DNA of 64,000 nucleotides from Tautonia sociabilis (GCF_003977685.1 NZ_RYZH01000023.1:40936-104935); one strand, 5' to 3'; positions 18,286 to 27,739 are shown, counted from the first letter of the stretch. The notes: a model not told the origin generated them from the letters alone. Numbers and translations are program-made.

Positions 18286-20486
18286 GCGCGATCCCAAACT
18301 TCAAGGACGTGGGCTGGAACGGCGGCCCGAGGCCCTCGGCCGACCTGGGCCGCTGGCGGGCCGCCGCCGAGGCCGAGGCGGGGCGCCCTGCCGATCAGCT
18401 TGCCCGGCTGACGCCGGAGCGCATCCCCATCCGACCGCTCTACTCGGCCGCCGACCTCGACGGCCTGGCCCACCTCCAGACGATGCCGGGGATGCCGCCG
18501 TTTCTGCGCGGGCCGTACACGACGATGTACGTCGGCCGGCCCTGGACCGTCCGCCAGTACGCGGGGTTCTCGACCGCCGAGGAGTCGAACGCCTTCTACC
18601 GCCGCAACCTCGCGGCGGGGCAGAAGGGGCTCTCGGTGGCGTTCGACCTGCCGACGCACCGGGGGTACGACTCGGACAACCCCCGGGTGGTCGCCGACGT
18701 GGGGATGGCCGGGGTGGCGATCGACAGCATCCTGGACATGCGGATCCTCTTCGACGGGATCCCCCTGGGGGAGATCAGCGTCTCGATGACGATGAACGGG
18801 GCCGTCCTCCCGGTGATGGCGCTGTACATCGTGGCGGCGGAGGAACAAGGGGTCGAGCAGGAACGGCTCTCGGGGACGATCCAGAACGACATCCTCAAGG
18901 AGTTCATGGTCCGAAATACGTACATTTACCCTCCCGAGCCGAGCATGCGGGTGATCTCGGACATCATCCGCTACACGGCGGCGTACATGCCGAAGTTCAA
19001 CAGCATCAGCATCAGCGGCTACCACATGCAGGAGGCCGGGGCGACGGCCGACCTGGAGCTGGGGTACACGATCGCCGACGGACTGGAGTACCTGCGCTGC
19101 GGCATCCGGGCGGGCCTGAACATCGACGACTTCGCCCCCCGCCTGTCGTTCTTCTGGGCCGTCGGCAAGGATCTCTTCATGGAGATCGCCAAGCTTCGGG
19201 CGGCCCGGCTGCTCTGGGCGAAGGTGGTCAAGGGATTCGCCCCGAAGAACCCCAAGAGCATGTCGCTGCGGACGCACACCCAGACGAGCGGCTGGAGCCT
19301 AACGGCACAAGATGTGTACAACAACGTGATCCGAACGTGCATCGAGGCGATGGGAGCCACGCAGGGGCACACGCAAAGCCTGCACACGAACTCCCTGGAC
19401 GAGGCGCTGGCCTTGCCGACGGACTTCTCGGCCCGGATCGCCCGGAACACGCAACTCTTCCTTCAGGAGGAGACGGACACCGACCTGGTGATCGACCCGT
19501 GGGGAGGCAGCTACTTCATCGAGCGGCTGACGCACGAGCTGGCCCACCAGGCGTGGGCGCACCTGTACGAGGTGGAGCAGCTCGGCGGGATGGCCAAGGC
19601 GCTGGAGGCGGGCATCCCGAAGCGTCGGATCGAGGAGGCGGCGGCCCGGACGCAGGCGGACATCGACTCGGGCGTGCAGACGATCGTGGGCGTGAACAAG
19701 TATGTGCTCGAGCGTGAGGAACCGGTCAAGGTTCTGAAGGTGGACAACCGAGCCGTCCGGGAGGCGCAGGTCCGTCGCCTGGCCGAGCTGCGGGCCAGTC
19801 GTGACCAGGCGGCGGTCGATTCGGCACTGGAGGCGCTCACCGAGGCGGCCCGGACGGGAGAGGGGAACCTGCTGGAGCTGGCGATCGACGCGGCTCGGAA
19901 ACGGGCGACGGTGGGGGAGATCAGCTTGGCCCTGGAGAAGGTGTATGGCCGGCATCGAGCGGAGCTGGTGGAGGTGACCGGGGTGTATGCCCGGCAGTTC
20001 GGCCAGGGCAAGGAGGCGATCGCCGCGGTCCAGCGCCGGGTCGAGCGGTTCCTGGAGCGGGAGGGTCGTCGCCCTCGGATCCTGATCGCCAAGCTCGGGC
20101 AGGACGGGCACGACCGAGGCCAGCAGGTCGTGGCGTCGGCGTTCGCCGATTTCGGGTTCGACGTGGACGTGGGCTCGCTCTTCCAAACACCGGAGGAGGC
20201 GGCTCGGGAGGCGATCGACAATGATGTGCACGTGGTCGGGGTCAGCTCGCTGGCCGCGGGACACTTGACGCTGGTGCCGGCGATCCGCAAGGCGCTGGAC
20301 GACCAGGGAAGGGGAGACATCCTCGTGGTGGTCGGCGGTGTGATCCCGCCGCAGGACTACGACGAGCTGTACCGGTCGGGGGCCGTCGCCGTGTTCGGGC
20401 CGGGGACGGTGATCACCGACGCCGCGCTGAAGCTGCTGGACCTGCTCGACCCCGAGGGGGGCGAAGAGCCGGCGGGCGCCGCCTGA
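18282..20486 (+). CDS. mutB: Methylmalonyl-CoA mutase large (catalytic) subunit
   Basis: A 734-residue catalytic subunit. The barrel domain carries [38 protein letters not shown] and [19 protein letters not shown]. The cobalamin-binding domain starts near 597 ([18 protein letters not shown]), with lower-ligand histidine H610 in DxHxxG (608-613), then GVSSLAAGH and [12 protein letters not shown]. It catalyses the B12-dependent carbon-skeleton rearrangement between succinyl-CoA and (R)-methylmalonyl-CoA. The ATG at 18282 overlaps mutA and is preferred over an upstream in-frame start inside mutA. A cobalamin riboswitch lies 7 kb downstream, so cofactor supply and this operon share a neighbourhood. 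Confidence 0.96.
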   Translation: MSAIPNFKDVGWNGGPRPSADLGRWRAAAEAEAGRPADQLARLTPERIPIRPLYSAADLDGLAHLQTMPGMPPFLRGPYTTMYVGRPWTVRQYAGFSTAEESNAFYRRNLAAGQKGLSVAFDLPTHRGYDSDNPRVVADVGMAGVAIDSILDMRILFDGIPLGEISVSMTMNGAVLPVMALYIVAAEEQGVEQERLSGTIQNDILKEFMVRNTYIYPPEPSMRVISDIIRYTAAYMPKFNSISISGYHMQEAGATADLELGYTIADGLEYLRCGIRAGLNIDDFAPRLSFFWAVGKDLFMEIAKLRAARLLWAKVVKGFAPKNPKSMSLRTHTQTSGWSLTAQDVYNNVIRTCIEAMGATQGHTQSLHTNSLDEALALPTDFSARIARNTQLFLQEETDTDLVIDPWGGSYFIERLTHELAHQAWAHLYEVEQLGGMAKALEAGIPKRRIEEAAARTQADIDSGVQTIVGVNKYVLEREEPVKVLKVDNRAVREAQVRRLAELRASRDQAAVDSALEALTEAARTGEGNLLELAIDAARKRATVGEISLALEKVYGRHRAELVEVTGVYARQFGQGKEAIAAVQRRVERFLEREGRRPRILIAKLGQDGHDRGQQVVASAFADFGFDVDVGSLFQTPEEAAREAIDNDVHVVGVSSLAAGHLTLVPAIRKALDDQGRGDILVVVGGVIPPQDYDELYRSGAVAVFGPGTVITDAALKLLDLLDPEGGEEPAGAA

Positions 20487-20493
20487 GGGAACC

Positions 20494-21552
20494 ATGCCGA
20501 ACCGACCCGGATCGCCGACCCCGCCGCCTCCCCGCCGCCGGCTTGGTGTGGAGCAATACGTCGAAGGAGTGCTTGCCCGAGATCGGGGTGTGCTCGCCCG
20601 GGTGATCACCCTGATCGAGTCGCGCCGGCCCGACGACCGGGAGACGGCCCGCCGGGTGCTCGACGCGCTGGTGCCGCACTCGGGCCGGTCGATTCGGCTG
20701 GGAATCACCGGGGTGCCTGGGGCGGGCAAGAGCACGCTGATCGAGGCGATGGGGATGAACCTGCTGGACGCCGGGCGTCGGGTGGCGGTGCTGGCGATCG
20801 ACCCCTCCAGCCGGCTGACCGGCGGCAGCATCCTCGGGGACAAGACCCGGATGCCCCGACTGAGCACTCGGGACGACGCCTACATCCGCCCCTCGCCCAC
20901 CGGGTCGACCCTCGGCGGCGTGGCCGGCCACACGAGGGAGGCGATGATCGCCTGTGAGGCCGCGGGGTTCGACGTGGTGATCGTGGAGACGGTGGGTGTG
21001 GGGCAGTCGGAGACAACGGTGGCGGACATGGTCGACACGTTTCTCGCCGTGCTCATCGCGGGGGCGGGGGACGAGCTGCAGGGCATCAAGCGGGGGCTGG
21101 TCGAGATGGTCGACCTGCTGGCGATCAACAAGGCCGACGGCGAGAACCGTCGCCCGGTTGAACGCGCCGTCGCCCAGTACCGCAACGCGATCCGGCTGTT
21201 GCACCCGCCGGAGAGTCCCTGGATCCCTCCCGTGCTGCCGTGCAGCGCTCGGGAGGGCTCGGGCCTGGACGCCCTCTGGGAGCAGGTGCTGGCGCACCGG
21301 CAGGCGCTGGAGCGGGCGGGGCTGCTGTCGGAGAAGCGGCGGTCGCAGGCGGTCCGGTGGATGTGGGATCTGGTGGACGATTCCGTGCGTCGGATGCTCC
21401 GGGAGGGCCCCGGGCTTCGGGACCTGGCGGAGGGCCTGGAGGCCCGGGTTCGGGACGGCGAGCTGACGGCCTCGACGGCGGCCGACCGGCTCCTCTCCGC
21501 CCTGGGCCTGTCGGCCGACCGCTCCGCCGTGCCGGCCTTCCCGCCGTCGTGA
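20494..21552 (+). CDS. meaB: MeaB GTPase, methylmalonyl-CoA mutase chaperone
   Basis: A 352-residue G3E-family P-loop GTPase of the MeaB/ArgK type. Walker A is GVPGAGKST (73-81); downstream are VLAIDPSSRLTGGSILGDKTRM, VETVGVGQSE (switch) and the base-specificity motif NKADG. MeaB proteins gate delivery of adenosylcobalamin to methylmalonyl-CoA mutase and help remove damaged cofactor. It begins 8 bp after mutB ends and clearly belongs to the same transcription unit. Both the length and the C-terminal dimerisation region are normal for the family. Confidence 0.95.
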   Translation: MPNRPGSPTPPPPRRRLGVEQYVEGVLARDRGVLARVITLIESRRPDDRETARRVLDALVPHSGRSIRLGITGVPGAGKSTLIEAMGMNLLDAGRRVAVLAIDPSSRLTGGSILGDKTRMPRLSTRDDAYIRPSPTGSTLGGVAGHTREAMIACEAAGFDVVIVETVGVGQSETTVADMVDTFLAVLIAGAGDELQGIKRGLVEMVDLLAINKADGENRRPVERAVAQYRNAIRLLHPPESPWIPPVLPCSAREGSGLDALWEQVLAHRQALERAGLLSEKRRSQAVRWMWDLVDDSVRRMLREGPGLRDLAEGLEARVRDGELTASTAADRLLSALGLSADRSAVPAFPPS

Positions 21553-21637
21553 CCGTCCCCAGTCGTTTCGAAGCATCGACAAAATCCGTTTTCTGGATGA
21601 TTCTTCTCGTTTCTTTTTTCCGCCGGAGCACGATCTC

Positions 21638-23152
21638 ATGGCACGCACGGTCGAGGTCACGGAACTGGCCCTCCGGGATGCCCACCAGAGCCTCCTGGCG
21701 ACCCGGATGGCGCTGGAGGACATGGTCCCGGCCTGCGAGGACATCGACCAGGCCGGCTACTGGAGTGTCGAGTGCTGGGGAGGGGCGACGTACGACGCCT
21801 GCATCCGGTTCCTCAACGAAGATCCGTGGGAGCGGCTGCGGACCTTCCGCGCGCTGATGCCGAACACTCGGTTGCAGATGCTCCTGCGCGGGCAGAACCT
21901 GCTCGGATACCGGCACTACGAGGACTCGGTGGTCGACCGCTTCGTGGACAAGGCGGCCGAGAACGGCATGGACGTCTTCCGCGTCTTCGACGCGCTGAAC
22001 GACATCCGCAACCTGCGTCGGGCGCTGGAGGCGGTCAAGCGGACGGGGAAGCACGCCGAGGGGACGATCTGCTACACGATCTCGCCCCTGCACACCGTCG
22101 ACACGTTCGTCGAGATGGCGAAGCGGTTGCAGGACCTGGGCTGCCACTCGATCTGCATCAAGGACATGGCGGCGCTGCTCCGCCCGCAGCCGGCGTTCGA
22201 GATCGTCAAGGGGATCAAGCAGACGTGCGGCGAGGAAACCCTGGTGCACGTGCATGTGCATTCGACGACGGGAGTGACGCTGGTCAGCCTGATGAAGGCG
22301 ATCGAGGCGGGGGCGGATCTCGTCGACACGTCGATCTCGTCGTTGAGCCTGGGGCCGGGGCACAACCCGACCGAGGCGCTGGTGGAGATGCTGGAGGGGA
22401 CCGGCTTCGAGACCCGGCTCGACAAAAGCCGCCTGCTGAAGATCAAGGACCACTTCGCTCGGATCCGGCCGAGGTACGCGGAGTTCGAGTCGAAGTTCGT
22501 GGGGGTCGAGACGGAGATCTTCGACAGCCAGATCCCCGGCGGGATGATCTCGAACATGGAGAGCCAGCTCAAGCAGCAAGGGGCCGGCGATCGGGTGAAG
22601 GAGGTGCTGGCCGAGGTGCCGAAGGTGCGGCAGGTGGCCGGGTACCCGCCGCTGGTGACGCCCTCGAGCCAGATCGTGGGGACGCAGGCGGTCTTCAACG
22701 TGCTGATGGGCCCGTACAAGGTGCTCACGGGAGAGTTCGCCGACCTGATGCTCGGCTACTACGGCGAGACGATCGGCCCGCGCGATCCCGAGGTGACTCG
22801 CCTCGCCGCCGAGCACAACAAGAAGCCGCCGATCACGGACCGGCCGGCCGACCACCTGACTCCGGAGTGGGACGACCTGGTGGCGAAGGCCGCCGCGCTG
22901 GACGGGTGCAATGGGTCGGATGAAGATGTGCTGACCTACGCCATGTTCCCGCAGGTGGCGCCCAAGTTCTTCGCGAAGCGGTCGGAGGGGCCGAAGAACC
23001 TGGGCAAGGACCCGGTGACGGCCGCGGCCGCCGCCGCGGCGGCCAACCCGGCCGTGAAGGCCATCGACAGCCGAGGGCCCGTCACCAGCCCCATCACCTA
23101 TACGGTCCGGATCGGCGACACGTCGCGCACGGTGACCGTCGAACCCGCGTGA
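21638..23152 (+). CDS. Transcarboxylase 5S subunit / oxaloacetate-pyruvate carboxyltransferase
   Basis: A 504-residue HMG-CoA-lyase-like TIM-barrel carboxyltransferase. It matches the methylmalonyl-CoA carboxyltransferase 5S subunit, the PycB carboxyltransferase domain and the oxaloacetate decarboxylase alpha subunit. The metal-site motif RDAHQS lies at 13-18, the lysine expected to be carbamylated is K175 in CIKDMAAL, and metal-binding histidines sit in HVHVHSTTG (204-212). There is no C-terminal biotin domain; the carrier is encoded separately at 25250. It would carry CO2 between oxaloacetate/pyruvate and biotin. No biotin carboxylase and no sodium-pump membrane subunit are in the operon, which favours transcarboxylase. 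Confidence 0.9.
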   Translation: MARTVEVTELALRDAHQSLLATRMALEDMVPACEDIDQAGYWSVECWGGATYDACIRFLNEDPWERLRTFRALMPNTRLQMLLRGQNLLGYRHYEDSVVDRFVDKAAENGMDVFRVFDALNDIRNLRRALEAVKRTGKHAEGTICYTISPLHTVDTFVEMAKRLQDLGCHSICIKDMAALLRPQPAFEIVKGIKQTCGEETLVHVHVHSTTGVTLVSLMKAIEAGADLVDTSISSLSLGPGHNPTEALVEMLEGTGFETRLDKSRLLKIKDHFARIRPRYAEFESKFVGVETEIFDSQIPGGMISNMESQLKQQGAGDRVKEVLAEVPKVRQVAGYPPLVTPSSQIVGTQAVFNVLMGPYKVLTGEFADLMLGYYGETIGPRDPEVTRLAAEHNKKPPITDRPADHLTPEWDDLVAKAAALDGCNGSDEDVLTYAMFPQVAPKFFAKRSEGPKNLGKDPVTAAAAAAAANPAVKAIDSRGPVTSPITYTVRIGDTSRTVTVEPA

Positions 23153-23179
23153 TCCGATCGAGAAAGGACAGGCGACGCG

Positions 23180-24751
23180 ATGAGCGCCGACGCGAATGCG
23201 AAGAAGAAGTCGATGGACGATCTGGTCGCCGAGCTGCGCCAGAAGAAAGAGCACCTGCGCCAGGGAGGCGGCCCCGACCGCCTCGCCAAGCAGAAGGAGC
23301 AGGGGAAGCTCACCGCCCGGGAGCGGATCGACACGCTCCTCGACCCCGGCACGTTCGAGGAGTTCGGTCTGTTCGCCCAGCACCGGCAGGTTCACTTCGG
23401 CATGGCCGGCAAGGAGGTGCCGGCCGATGGCGTCGTCACCGGCGCCGGCTCGATCGACGGCCGACTGGTGCACCTGGCGAGCCAGGACTTCACGGTACTC
23501 GGCGGCTCGGCGGGGGAGATTCACTCGCACAAGGTCGCCGACGTGATGGAGATGGCCCTGCGGACGGGCACGCCGTTCATCTTCATCAACGACTCGGGGG
23601 GGGCCCGGGTGCAAGAGGGGATCGACTCGCTGTCCGGGTACGGTCGGGTCTTCTACACAAATGTGGAACTGTCGGGGGCGGTGCCGCAGATCTCGCTGAT
23701 CTGCGGGCCGTGCGCCGGAGGGGCGGCGTACTCGCCGGCCCTGACGGACTTCATCATCCAGACGAAGCGGTCGCAGATGTTCATCACCGGCCCTCAGGTC
23801 ATCCGGCAGGTGACCGGAGAGCAGATCACGGCCGAGGCGCTCGGCGGGGCCGAGGCGCACATGGGGCTCTCGGGCGTGAATCACTTCGTCGCCGAGAATG
23901 ACGAGGAGGCGCTCTACCTCTGCCGCCGCCTGCTCAGCTTCCTGCCGGCGAACAACCTGGAGGACCCTCCCCGAGTCCCGTTCGACAACAACGTCGACCC
24001 GAATCCCGAGCTGGGGAAGATCGTCCCGGTCGAGCCGAAGCAGGGATACGACATCCGGGACGTGATCGGCGGCATCGTCGACCAGGGGGACTTCCTGGAG
24101 GTGCAGCAGGGGTACGCCCGGAACATCGTGGTCGGCTTCGCCCGGATCCTGGGACGGTCGGTGGGGATCATCGCGAACCAGCCGAGCGTGCTCTCGGGAG
24201 TGCTGGACGTGAACGCCTCGACGAAGGCGAGCCGGTTCATCCGGTTCTGCAACGCCTTCAACATCTCGCTCGTCACCTTCGTGGACGTGCCGGGGTTCCT
24301 GCCCGGCGTGGCGCAGGAGCACGGGGGGATCATCCGCCACGGGGCGAAGATGCTCTTCGCCTACTCGGCGGCCACGGTGCCGAAGATCCAGGTGATCCTC
24401 CGCAAGTCCTACGGCGGGGCGCACCTGGCGATGTGCTCGAAGGACCTGGGCGCCGACCGCGTCTTCGCCTGGCCGACGGCCGAGGTCGCCGTGATGGGGG
24501 CCGAAGGCGCCGTCGAGATCGTCTTCCGCAAGGAGATGGAGGCGGCCCAGGACAAGGCGGCGAAGCGGGCAGAGCTGATCGACCAGTACCGATCGACGTT
24601 CTCCACGCCGTATGTCGCCGCCGGCCGGAGACTGGTGGACGACATCATCGAGCCGGCCGACACGAGGAGGCACCTGGCCCAGGCGCTGGAGTACCTCCAG
24701 GCCAAGCGAGAGGTCCGGCCGCCGAAGAAGCACGGGCTGATCCCGCTCTGA
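23180..24751 (+). CDS. Transcarboxylase 12S subunit / propionyl-CoA carboxylase beta
   Basis: A 523-residue acyl-CoA carboxyltransferase with two crotonase-like halves. Typical segments are KLTARERIDTLLDPGTFEE, GSAGEIHSHK, FINDSGGARVQEGIDSL, CGPCAGGAAYSPAL, GFLPGVAQEHGGIIRHGAK and SYGGAHLAMCSKDLGAD. It transfers the carboxyl group between methylmalonyl-CoA/propionyl-CoA and biotin. It is 28 bp from the 5S gene and is followed by a small accessory gene and the biotin carrier, the order expected for a Propionibacterium-type transcarboxylase. On sequence alone it could also act as a propionyl-CoA carboxylase beta subunit. Confidence 0.95.
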   Translation: MSADANAKKKSMDDLVAELRQKKEHLRQGGGPDRLAKQKEQGKLTARERIDTLLDPGTFEEFGLFAQHRQVHFGMAGKEVPADGVVTGAGSIDGRLVHLASQDFTVLGGSAGEIHSHKVADVMEMALRTGTPFIFINDSGGARVQEGIDSLSGYGRVFYTNVELSGAVPQISLICGPCAGGAAYSPALTDFIIQTKRSQMFITGPQVIRQVTGEQITAEALGGAEAHMGLSGVNHFVAENDEEALYLCRRLLSFLPANNLEDPPRVPFDNNVDPNPELGKIVPVEPKQGYDIRDVIGGIVDQGDFLEVQQGYARNIVVGFARILGRSVGIIANQPSVLSGVLDVNASTKASRFIRFCNAFNISLVTFVDVPGFLPGVAQEHGGIIRHGAKMLFAYSAATVPKIQVILRKSYGGAHLAMCSKDLGADRVFAWPTAEVAVMGAEGAVEIVFRKEMEAAQDKAAKRAELIDQYRSTFSTPYVAAGRRLVDDIIEPADTRRHLAQALEYLQAKREVRPPKKHGLIPL

Positions 24752-24811
24752 TCCTCGCGGTCGTTCTCCCCGAACCGTCTGGCCCCCGACCTGAGCGGAG
24801 GAAACGCCCCC

Positions 24812-25105
24812 ATGCCCCCCGAGTCGAACGACCTGGCCCGACTGGCCGAGGCGGTCGAGGCACTGCGCCGAGAGGTCGCGCGGCTGTCCGATCGTGTGGC
24901 CGCGATCGAATCGGCCTCCTCCGGCGCCTCCCCGGATCCGGTGAGCCAGGAGCTGGTTTACGTGATCTCGGCCGCGGTGGCGGCCTTCCTGGGTAAGCGG
25001 GCTCACGTGAGGCAGATCCGCCTGCTCGGCTCGGCCGCCTGGGCGCAGCAGGGCCGGGTGACGGTGCAGGCGTCCCACCGGCTGGGAGGGCCGCACGGAG
25101 CCTAG
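24812..25105 (+). CDS. Small accessory protein of the carboxyltransferase (OadG/MmdD-like core)
   Basis: A 97-residue protein with a strong Shine-Dalgarno (GCGGAGGAAAC). Residues about 5-35 form a predicted coiled coil (LARLAEAVEALRREVARL). The second half, ELVYVISAAVAAFLGKRAHV followed by a tryptophan and a GRVTVQAS-type end, resembles the soluble part of gamma/delta subunits of sodium-pump decarboxylases (OadG, MmdD). Those usually start with a membrane helix, which is replaced here by a coiled coil. Position between the 12S and biotin-carrier genes suggests a soluble assembly factor or linker for the complex. The family assignment is tentative. Confidence 0.75.
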   Translation: MPPESNDLARLAEAVEALRREVARLSDRVAAIESASSGASPDPVSQELVYVISAAVAAFLGKRAHVRQIRLLGSAAWAQQGRVTVQASHRLGGPHGA

Positions 25106-25249
25106 CGGACGGTCGATGCCGAAGACCGATGCCGGAGGACGGGGGGGAGAAGGGCGACCCCGGGCCCTTCCCGCCCGACCCGATCCCTCCCCCCGACCAG
25201 CGGCCAAATCGAACCGAACCGGGCGGGCGAGGCCCTCGAGGAGCGAGCG

Positions 25250-25651
25250 TTGAAACTCAAGATCACCGTCGATGGCAAGGTGTACGAGGTCGATGTCGAG
25301 GTCGCCGAGCCGGAGCCGTACCGGCCGGCGTATGTGCCCGCCTCGGGCCACGCGCGGCTGCCGGCCGCCCCCTCGGCGGCGGCGGCGGCCTCGCCGCCGG
25401 CCTCCCCGACGCCGGCATCCGAGCCGGTCGCCGACGAGGGGAAGGTCTGCCGGAGCCCGCTGACCGGCGTCGTCTCCCGGGTCGAGGTGACGCCGGGCCA
25501 GGCGATCCAGGTCAACGACGTCCTCATCGTCCTGGAGGCGATGAAGATGGAAACCGTCATCACCGCCCCGGTGGCCGGCACCGTGGCCAAGGTCAACGCG
25601 AGCGTCGGCGACGGCGTTCAGCAGGGGCAGGTCCTCGTCGAATTCGAGTGA
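25250..25651 (+). CDS. Biotin carboxyl carrier protein (1.3S-like)
   Basis: A 133-residue biotin/lipoyl-attachment protein. An N-terminal strand region (KLKITVDGKVYEVDVEV) leads into an Ala/Pro-rich flexible linker (about 35-60). The biotinyl domain follows, with the biotin-accepting lysine K99 in EAMKM (96-100) and a PVAGTV turn after it. The start is a TTG at 25250 preceded by GAGGAGCG; no suitable ATG exists. It would shuttle carboxybiotin between the 12S and 5S active sites. The small size and separate gene match the 1.3S subunit rather than a fused carboxylase. Confidence 0.93.
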   Translation: MKLKITVDGKVYEVDVEVAEPEPYRPAYVPASGHARLPAAPSAAAAASPPASPTPASEPVADEGKVCRSPLTGVVSRVEVTPGQAIQVNDVLIVLEAMKMETVITAPVAGTVAKVNASVGDGVQQGQVLVEFE

Positions 25652-25728
25652 CGGCGGCCCGCCCCGTGATGTTCGCCCCTCGCGTTCCCGACCGCTCCAC
25701 CGCTCGATCGTTCCTGGGAGGCTCGACC

Positions 25729-26145
25729 ATGACCCCAGTCAAGGCGCTCAATCATATCGGCATCGCCGTGCGGTCCATCGAAGACCACCGACCGTACTAC
25801 GAGGAAACCCTCGGCGCCGAGTTCGAGGGGATCGAGGAGGTGGCCGACCAGAAGGTCCGCGTCGGCTTCTTCCGCATCGGCGACGTGCGCTTCGAGCTGC
25901 TGGAGCCGATCGACGAGTCGAGCACCATCGCCGGCTTCCTCGACAAGCGGGGGGAGGGGATGCACCACGTCGCCTTCACGGTCGAGGGGATCGAGGACCG
26001 CATCGCCGAGTGGAAGGCGGGGGGCCTCCGCATGATCGACGAGGCTCCCCGCAAGGGAGCGCACCACATGCGGATCGCCTTCGCGCACCCGAAGAGCACG
26101 CACGGCGTGCTCACCGAGCTGTGCGAGCCGGCCGGCGAGGAGTGA
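25729..26145 (+). CDS. mce: Methylmalonyl-CoA epimerase
   Basis: A 138-residue vicinal-oxygen-chelate protein. Metal-ligand positions expected for methylmalonyl-CoA epimerase are visible: histidine in LNHIGIAV, histidine in GMHHVAFTV and glutamate in GVLTELCEP, with the family segment PKSTHGVL before the last. It interconverts (S)- and (R)-methylmalonyl-CoA, linking the transcarboxylase to the mutase. The ATG at 25729 follows TGGGAGG; the frame is open upstream across the biotin-carrier gene, but that part is shadow. It is the last gene of the operon, and an imperfect GC-rich inverted repeat (about 26147-26186) follows. Confidence 0.95.
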   Translation: MTPVKALNHIGIAVRSIEDHRPYYEETLGAEFEGIEEVADQKVRVGFFRIGDVRFELLEPIDESSTIAGFLDKRGEGMHHVAFTVEGIEDRIAEWKAGGLRMIDEAPRKGAHHMRIAFAHPKSTHGVLTELCEPAGEE

Positions 26146-26263
26146 CCCGACCCGGCCGGGGATCGGGGAGGCCGGCCCGGGTCTCCCACGATGGAGACGG
26201 TGGCTGAGTTGCGGGGCCCCGGGAAGACGGCGGCCTCGGCTCGAGGGCCCGGGCGCCGAGGGA

Positions 26264-27118
26264 TCAGCGGCGGAGCAGGTCGGCCTGATCCCTGGCCGGT
26301 TCGGGGAGCGGGGGGAGTCCGGCGGCCTCGGCGCCGTCGGTGGGACCGTTGGGCTGCCCGGAGGCGATCGCCAGCAGCAGGGCGAGGTCGTCTCGACCGG
26401 GGAGCCGCTCGGAGGCGAAGCGGAGGTCGTCGACGGCGCCGTCGGTCAGGCCGAGGGCGAGGCGGGCCTGGCCGCGTCGGGCTCGGGCCTCGGGGTCGTC
26501 GGGGGAGAGCTCGACGAGGTGGTCGAGCCGGGCGAGGGCCGACTCGGGCTGGCTGCGCTCGAGGTGGATGGAGGCGACTCGCATCAGGGCCTCGGGGGTG
26601 TCGGGCTCGATGCGGAGCACGCGGAAGTAGGAGGCCAGCGCGTCGTCGGTCTGGCCGAGGGCTTCGAGGGCCCGGGCTCGGCCGAGGTGGGCGTCGAGGC
26701 GGCCGGGGTCGACCTCGATGGCGGCGTCGAGGTGGGCGAGGGCCTTGTCGAGGCGGCCGAGGTCGGCCTCGATGCGGGCCAGGCCGACGAGGGCGTCGAC
26801 GTCGTCGGGGTCGCGAGCCAGGGCGTCGCGGAAGGCCTCGGCCGCCGCTTGAGGACGGCCCAGCTCGGCGAGGATCAGGCCCATGCGCGAGGGAGCCTCG
26901 GCCGATCGAGGGTCGGCCTCGGCCAGTCGGCCGAGCAGGTTGAGGGCTCGGCCGAAGTCGCGGGATTGGCTCGCCTGCCGGGCGGCCCGGGAGAGCTCCC
27001 GGCGCTGCTCCCAGGTCCGGGAGTCGGGCCAGAGTCCGAGCGTTGTCGGCCGGTCCATCGCCGCGCAGCCGGCGGAGAGGGCTGCGAGCAACCCGGCCAG
27101 GAAGGCCCGTCGCCCCAT
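26264..27118 (-). CDS. TPR-repeat lipoprotein
   Basis: A 284-residue protein starting at 27118 after a GGGAGGAGG ribosome site. A lipoprotein signal (hydrophobic residues 5-16, lipobox LSAGC near 14-18) is followed by at least six tetratricopeptide repeats: AxxxFRDALARDPDDVDALVG, LAHLDAAIEVDPGRLDAHLG, LASYFRVLRIEPDTPEALM and similar. TPRs usually form protein-binding scaffolds; this one would be membrane-tethered outside the cytoplasm. The tail is Pro/Ala-rich. It converges on the epimerase gene and is divergent from the cobalamin riboswitch, so it is not clearly part of either unit. Confidence 0.85.
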   Translation of the reverse strand: MGRRAFLAGLLAALSAGCAAMDRPTTLGLWPDSRTWEQRRELSRAARQASQSRDFGRALNLLGRLAEADPRSAEAPSRMGLILAELGRPQAAAEAFRDALARDPDDVDALVGLARIEADLGRLDKALAHLDAAIEVDPGRLDAHLGRARALEALGQTDDALASYFRVLRIEPDTPEALMRVASIHLERSQPESALARLDHLVELSPDDPEARARRGQARLALGLTDGAVDDLRFASERLPGRDDLALLLAIASGQPNGPTDGAEAAGLPPLPEPARDQADLLRR

Positions 27119-27240
27119 GCCTCCTCCCGAGGTCCCCGGCCCGCAGTGCCCGTTCGCGCCACCCGGGTCGGGCGGCGGCAGACTCACGCCATTCGGCGTC
27201 ATCGGCCGTTCAGGCGACCGGCCTTGAGGATTTTCTCGAT

Positions 27241-27255
27241 GATTCTTGGAGAATC
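27241..27255. promoter_or_regulatory. Small perfect inverted repeat, operator-like
   Basis: GATTCT and AGAATC are separated by TGG in the divergent region between the TPR lipoprotein and the B12 riboswitch promoter. A 6-bp arm with a 3-bp gap is compatible with a repressor site, but also with chance. The surrounding 30 bases are less GC-rich than the rest of the region. Confidence 0.25.
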
Positions 27256-27300
27256 GTCTGGGGGGCTCCTGAGATCGAACGAGCGAACGAGCGCGGGGGA

Positions 27301-27330
27301 TTGACGCCGGAGGGGAGTCGTCGTTACCAT
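27301..27330 (+). promoter_or_regulatory. Promoter of the cobalamin riboswitch transcript
   Basis: TTGACG at 27301-27306 and TACCAT at 27325-27330 are 18 bp apart. They sit about 10 bp before the first conserved riboswitch bases, where a leader promoter is expected. Confidence 0.45.
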
Positions 27331-27340
27331 CCGGCTTCCG

Positions 27341-27556
27341 TTGACAGGCGCCAGGTGGCCGGCTCCCGCGACCTGCGGGGGTCGGTGAACAGGGAACCCG
27401 GTGAGAATCCGGGACGGCCCCGCCGCTGTGACCGGGCGAGTTCAACGGGCCCCTCCCCTCCTGCAGCCATTGTTGAGTCTTCGGCCTGCGGCGCCGGGGC
27501 TCGATGAGAAGGCTCGGGGCCCGTGCCCGGGAGTCAGAAGACCTACCTGACGTCGC
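27341..27556 (+). promoter_or_regulatory. Cobalamin (B12) riboswitch
   Basis: Conserved blocks appear in the right order. AGGGAACCCGGTGAGAATCC (27391-27410) closes into a CCCGG/CCGGG hairpin. GCCCCGCCGCTGTGA follows (about 27417-27431), then a variable arm, then the B12-box region GAGTCAGAAGACCTACCTG (27531-27549). A closing stem forms from CAGGT (27352-27356) and ACCTG (27545-27549). The aptamer binds adenosyl- or other cobalamins and normally lowers expression of the downstream gene. The first downstream gene is a DUF1559 protein at 27740, followed by surface proteins. The 180 bases after the aptamer should hold the expression platform, which I could not resolve. Confidence 0.93.
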
Positions 27557-27739
27557 TTCCGGCCATGCTCTGCGAGGGACGAGCACGCCGGGCGGAATGC
27601 GTCGAGACGCTGACTTCGACCCCCGTTCCGAGGACCCGCCGGGGCGCGATCGCCGGTCGCCCACCCCTCCCTGCCCCGCTCTGATCGGCGTGGGGAGGCC
27701 GGGAGGGCCGAGCGCGTCCGTGTCCCGAGCCGCACGACC

